A DNA stretch of 64,000 nucleotides from JAIOSM01 sp964593725. GTDB taxonomy: Bacteria; Desulfobacterota; Desulfobacteria; Desulfobacterales; Desulfobacteraceae. Position numbers and translations under genes: made by a program. Under the pieces are notes generated by a model, which saw only the letters and a program-made list of their open reading frames with translations, was not told the DNA's origin and made no database searches. Below are positions 60,606-64,000 of this stretch, piece after piece; positions within the stretch are counted from its first letter, which is position 1; every line of letters starts with the position of its first letter. The stretch covers positions 1 to 64,000 of the forward strand of contig CAZQJS010000007.1 of NCBI GenBank assembly GCA_964593725.1. The letters are read 5' to 3'.

Positions 60606-61157
60606 CATTGCCTCATTAATAGCCTTGATTTTAGGCCCGTCTTCCCTCCAGAGCATACAGCTGTTCAATACAAAATTTTTTTCAGTAATCTGATCCGCGG
60701 TTTCAGGAGCAGGGGTCTTATGTTTTCTCTTTTCTGTGAGCCATCCATGAACTATCTCCTGACCCATGACTGTTAAAAGGTGGGTAAGATGGGTGCATCC
60801 CTTTATTGAACCCATGAGCTCCTTGATCTTTTTTGAATACCCTGCCTTGATCTCAAGTCCTTCAACCTTTTTAATAACAGCCAGGGTTTCATTACATTGC
60901 AGCATTGGAACCCGGGGCATATATGCTTCTGCCTCTGCAATCCTCAAGGGGTTATCCCGCACTAAAACAAAAATTTCCATGTGGTGAATAACACCCGGGG
61001 TCAGCTCCTGTTCCAAAATGTCATACACCTTTTGAAAACGCTCATCCAGAAGGGTTCCTTTTACAATCAATTCTGAATTGCCAAGGCAATAGGTTGAAAG
61101 TTCAATGTTTCTTGTGTGAATAGCTTTCCTGTTTTTTATCATATTTTTCAGATCCAT
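60570..61157 (-). CDS. DUF2889-like protein
   Basis: This 195-aa protein shows resemblance to DUF2889 in MEIFVLVRDNPLRIAEAEAYMPRVP, GCTHLTHLLTVMGQEIVHGW and the terminal basic region. No signal peptide or membrane segment is seen. The function of the family is unknown. The ATG is preceded by aagga and lies 18 nt downstream of recD2 on the minus strand. Confidence 0.65.
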   Translation of the reverse strand: MDLKNMIKNRKAIHTRNIELSTYCLGNSELIVKGTLLDERFQKVYDILEQELTPGVIHHMEIFVLVRDNPLRIAEAEAYMPRVPMLQCNETLAVIKKVEGLEIKAGYSKKIKELMGSIKGCTHLTHLLTVMGQEIVHGWLTEKRKHKTPAPETADQITEKNFVLNSCMLWREDGPKIKAINEAMEKKRTASLKKN

Positions 61158-61175
61158 GGTTCATCCTTATATTAA

Positions 61176-63353
61176 TTATTCCCTGAGCCGGGAAACAAGA
61201 TTTGAAAGCCTGAGCTCTGTTTTATTATTTTTTAAAGCCGTTGAAAGGGCTTTTTTTGAACCAACAATTATCACAAGGTGTTTTGCTCTGGTTATTGCAG
61301 TATAAAGAAGGTTTCTCTGTAAAAGGGGAAAATGATTAATGGTTAAAGCAATAACAACACTTGAATATTCGGAACCCTGGGATTTATGAACCGAGATTGC
61401 ATAGGCAAGGGTAAGCTGATCAAGCTCTGGAATCTCATAATCAACAATTCTGCCGTAATAATCAACGCTTACAATGCCAAGAGACTTATCAATATCAGCA
61501 ACAACACCAATATCACCATTAAAAACGTCTTTTTCATAGTTATTCTTAAGATGCATCACTTTATCATTAACCTTGAATGTAAAGCCATGGCTTTCAATGC
61601 CTTCCTGATTGCTGTTCAACACCAGCTGGAGTTTCCGGTTCAGGTTGATGGTCCCTGCTTCACCTTTGTGCATGGGTGTTAGAACCTGAATTTCATCAAC
61701 ATGGGGAAATGCCTGTTTTATTCTTTCTGAACATAAAAGAGATATGGTTTTAACAAGCCTTTGGGGTGAATTATTCTCAAGAAAATAAAACTCTGTAAGG
61801 GCCTGGCTGTTTTCACCGGATGCCTGGTTTGTAAGATCAGGCATTTCACCATTTCTAATGGCATGGGCATTCATTATTATCGGGCTGAGTTCTGCCTGTC
61901 TGAATATCTCCTTTAAATAAAAGGTCTTAACAACAGATGAGTCAATAATGTCAGACAGCACATTTCCAGGCCCCACAGATGGAAGCTGAAAAGTGTCCCC
62001 CACAAGAATTAAATTTGAATTTACCGGAAGTGCTGCCAGGAGATGAAACATGAGCATGGTATCAACCATGGAGGTTTCATCCACTATAAAGACATCAAGA
62101 TCAAAAGGGTTGGAATGGTTTCTGGCAAAACTATTATCATCCGGATCATATTCCAGGAGTTTATGCAGTGTTTTTGCTGTTTTTCCTGTCACCTCAGAAA
62201 GCCTCCGGGCTGCACGCCCTGTGGGAGCACCCAAAACAACCCGCTTTTTCATCCTCTTAAATACTGCACAAAGGGCCCTTACAAGAGTTGTCTTACCGGT
62301 TCCCGGACCGCCTGTAATAACAGTCACCCTCTGTTTCAATGTATTTCCAACAATGGTAAGCTGGTGGGAAGAGAGCTCAATTGCAAGCCTTGATCCAACC
62401 TCTTCCAGAATTATATCATCATCAATAAACTTATCAGGCGCGGGAAGGGAGAGCATGGCCTTGATTCTCATGGCAATCCCCTTTTCAGCCAGGTAAAGCC
62501 TTTTAAGATAGACTCTGTTGCCCTGGTCCACCACTATCTCTTCTGCTGTAACAAGATCAGAAAGCGCCCTATCAATACTTTCATAATCTTTTAAATCTGT
62601 GTCTCGGATTTCTGCTATGCAGGAGCATTTTTCAATCAAATTCTCCTTAAAAATGAAAACATGACCATCCTTTTCCATGGATAAAAGAAGATGAATGAGA
62701 AAACCCTTTATTCTTTCCGGGTCATCCTTTGAGATACCATCTTTTAATGCTATTTTATCGGCAATAAAAAACCCTGATTCAGGAATATCCCTTACCAGGC
62801 AATAGGGGTTTAACTTAAGTGTCTCTAAAGCATCATTGCCATAAAGGGTTATGATTTTTGAGGCATGGATAACACTTATATCCCTGTCCTGGAGAAAATG
62901 CATTATCCGCCTTATTGAATGATGTTCATTCCAGGCATCTGTGATGAGTTTTGATTTTGCCTTTCCTATACCTTTTATCTCTTTTAATCTTGCAGGTTCA
63001 TTTTCAATAATATCAAAGGTTTTTTCTTTAAATTTTTCAACAATCATCCCTGCAAGCTCTTTTTTAATACCCTTTATTATACCAGATTCAAGGTATGCTT
63101 TTATACTGTTTACAGATGCAGGAAGAAGAATATTAAATGTTTTAACCTTAAACTGATCACCCCATTTGGGATGGGTAACCCATTCACCTTTCAGCTCCAG
63201 GGTTTCACCCTGAACCACCCCTGGCATGGGCCCGGCAATTGTTATGGATTCCTTTGTTCTGCCAGGTTCCAGCCTTGCAATGGTGTAATAATTATCCTGG
63301 TTCTGGTATATAATCCTCTTAAGGGCGCCTGATAATTTAATCATTGAGCTCAT
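61176..63353 (-). CDS. recD2: ATP-dependent helicase RecD2
   Basis: This 725-aa 5'-3' SF1B helicase of the RecD2 (RecBC-independent) type acts in replication-stress and repair processes. It has an N-terminal OB-like domain, a helix-hairpin-helix region (LKEIKGIGKAKSKLITDAW at about 120-140), Walker A TGGPGTGKTT at about 345-356, and Walker B DVFIVDETSMVD. The C-terminal UvrD-like motif TLAYAISVHKSQGSEY and LLYTAITRAK complete it. The start overlaps gmhB by 17 nt. Confidence 0.93.
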   Translation of the reverse strand: MSSMIKLSGALKRIIYQNQDNYYTIARLEPGRTKESITIAGPMPGVVQGETLELKGEWVTHPKWGDQFKVKTFNILLPASVNSIKAYLESGIIKGIKKELAGMIVEKFKEKTFDIIENEPARLKEIKGIGKAKSKLITDAWNEHHSIRRIMHFLQDRDISVIHASKIITLYGNDALETLKLNPYCLVRDIPESGFFIADKIALKDGISKDDPERIKGFLIHLLLSMEKDGHVFIFKENLIEKCSCIAEIRDTDLKDYESIDRALSDLVTAEEIVVDQGNRVYLKRLYLAEKGIAMRIKAMLSLPAPDKFIDDDIILEEVGSRLAIELSSHQLTIVGNTLKQRVTVITGGPGTGKTTLVRALCAVFKRMKKRVVLGAPTGRAARRLSEVTGKTAKTLHKLLEYDPDDNSFARNHSNPFDLDVFIVDETSMVDTMLMFHLLAALPVNSNLILVGDTFQLPSVGPGNVLSDIIDSSVVKTFYLKEIFRQAELSPIIMNAHAIRNGEMPDLTNQASGENSQALTEFYFLENNSPQRLVKTISLLCSERIKQAFPHVDEIQVLTPMHKGEAGTINLNRKLQLVLNSNQEGIESHGFTFKVNDKVMHLKNNYEKDVFNGDIGVVADIDKSLGIVSVDYYGRIVDYEIPELDQLTLAYAISVHKSQGSEYSSVVIALTINHFPLLQRNLLYTAITRAKHLVIIVGSKKALSTALKNNKTELRLSNLVSRLRE

Positions 63354-63906
63354 TTAATAACCACTCTACAGCTTCAAACAGGTTCTCTGCTGTAAAGTCT
63401 GGTTTTACACCCTTTTCAGCAAGCTGGTTTTTTGCCTTCCTGCCATTTGAGGCTCCAACAAGAATGGATAATCCGCATCCTGCATTTACTGCGCACTCAA
63501 TATCCTTTGCACTGTCGCCCACCATGCATGAATTCAGAAGATCAATCCCATATTTTTTTTGTGCCTTTAGTATTAATCCTGGCCTGGGTTTTCTGCAGGT
63601 GCACCCTTTGGCAGGATGGTGAGGGCAATAAAAAATATCTTTTATTTCACCGCCCGCATCATAAATGCCGGATTTCATTTTATTGAAAATCTTTTCAAGG
63701 CGGGTTTTTGTGGTAAGACCCCTGTCAATGGCAGACTGGTTGGTTATAATAATAACATCAATTCCTGCTTTACAAAGCATGGAAACAGCTTCAGGGCTTT
63801 TTTCAATAAAGAAAAACTCTGATTCATCTTTAATATAATCAGCAGAATCAATGTTTATAACCCCGTCCCGGTCTAAAAAAACAGTATATTTCATGGCAGC
63901 CATCAC
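63337..63906 (-). CDS. gmhB: D-glycero-D-manno-heptose-1,7-bisphosphate phosphatase GmhB
   Basis: This 189-aa HAD-IIIA phosphatase acts in ADP-heptose synthesis for lipopolysaccharide. DxD nucleophile FLDRDGVINID has D12 and D14. The zinc-binding insert CPHHPAKGCTCRKP and the motif VGDSAKDIECA are present. It starts at 63906, where ATG overlaps the upstream gene stop (ATGA). An ATG at 63894 is also possible. It overlaps recD2 by 17 nt. Confidence 0.9.
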   Translation of the reverse strand: MMAAMKYTVFLDRDGVINIDSADYIKDESEFFFIEKSPEAVSMLCKAGIDVIIITNQSAIDRGLTTKTRLEKIFNKMKSGIYDAGGEIKDIFYCPHHPAKGCTCRKPRPGLILKAQKKYGIDLLNSCMVGDSAKDIECAVNAGCGLSILVGASNGRKAKNQLAEKGVKPDFTAENLFEAVEWLLNELND

Positions 63907-64000
63907 TCAGCCAATAAAAACACCGATCTGTGGCCGTTTAAACTGAGCTTTTTCTCCAGCATTAAAGCTTTTTTTAAGGATGAATATTTTCCAACCCTTA
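63903..64000 (-). CDS. 3' end of an unidentified gene cut by the window edge
   Basis: Only about 31 C-terminal residues are visible: YSSLKKALMLEKKLSLN, then GHRSVFLLAE and stop. The TGA overlaps the gmhB ATG as ATGA, so the genes are coupled, and an LPS/heptose-related gene upstream is likely. The family cannot be identified from this fragment. Confidence 0.55.
   Translation of the reverse strand, partial: RVGKYSSLKKALMLEKKLSLNGHRSVFLLAE

Overview
The window is an AT-rich, gene-dense chromosomal segment from what is most likely a strictly anaerobic, sulfate-reducer-type Desulfobacterota (Desulfobacteraceae-like) bacterium. That assignment is an inference. It rests on the anaerobic (early cobalt) cobalamin pathway, lone AmmeMemoRadiSam and TIGR01212 radical-SAM proteins, abundant Cache/PAS/GAF histidine kinases, MJ0042-type zinc-ribbon membrane proteins and the gene-family mix. 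No transposase, integrase, phage gene or CRISPR array was seen; it reads as core chromosome.

Layout. (1) 1-6.9 kb: a 13-bp tandem repeat, a hemerythrin-like protein, a radical-SAM protein, mnmG, a DnaJ-type chaperone, hpt and a very acidic zinc-ribbon/DUF3426 membrane protein. (2) 6.9-8.9 kb: a tRNA with CAU anticodon with a clear promoter and terminator, then queD-queE-queC (preQ0 synthesis). (3) 9-14.5 kb: a probable sensory cassette made of a zinc-ribbon/HAMP membrane protein, two tandem PhnD-like binding proteins and a double-Cache histidine kinase, with no ABC transporter. (4) 14.4-20.6 kb, minus strand: a small conserved protein, recN, a methyltransferase, AmmeMemoRadiSam radical SAM, ubiA and a CCA-adding-type enzyme. 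(5) 20.7-28 kb: an old-yellow-enzyme relative, a TraB-family membrane protein, a PEBP-like lipoprotein, polA, an 11-cysteine mini-protein and hisD. (6) 28-32.3 kb, minus strand: a tightly packed operon of a metallophosphoesterase, a ParB-like/Lrp-ligand-domain fusion and a GAF/PAS histidine kinase. (7) 32.4-34.4 kb: a thioesterase and a HisH-HisF fusion of the eukaryotic HIS7 type.

(8) 34.45-51.6 kb is the cobalamin region. A cobalamin riboswitch with a terminator precedes btuC-btuD-btuF, cbiL, a Gate-domain membrane protein, cbiET, cbiF, cbiG, cbiH, cobA and cbiP. A response-regulator/PAS/DHp protein, citrate synthase and an FmdB zinc ribbon interrupt it. cbiC-cbiA-cbiD then follow on the minus strand. 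Together they cover most steps from precorrin-2 to adenosylcobyric acid. The cobalt chelatase, cbiJ, cbiB and the nucleotide-loop genes are not in the window.

(9) 51.7-64 kb: glnE, a lipoprotein, the histidine-degradation pair hutU-hutI with a HutC-like operator embedded in its promoter, an Hpt/receiver pair, a MoaD/ThiS-like protein, DUF2914 and DUF2889-like proteins, recD2 and gmhB, and at the right edge the end of a gene translationally coupled to gmhB. The most interesting items are the transporter-less binding-protein/kinase cassette, the phosphoesterase/ParB-Lrp/kinase operon, the eukaryotic-like HisHF fusion, the Gate-domain protein in the B12 operon, and the hut promoter-operator.
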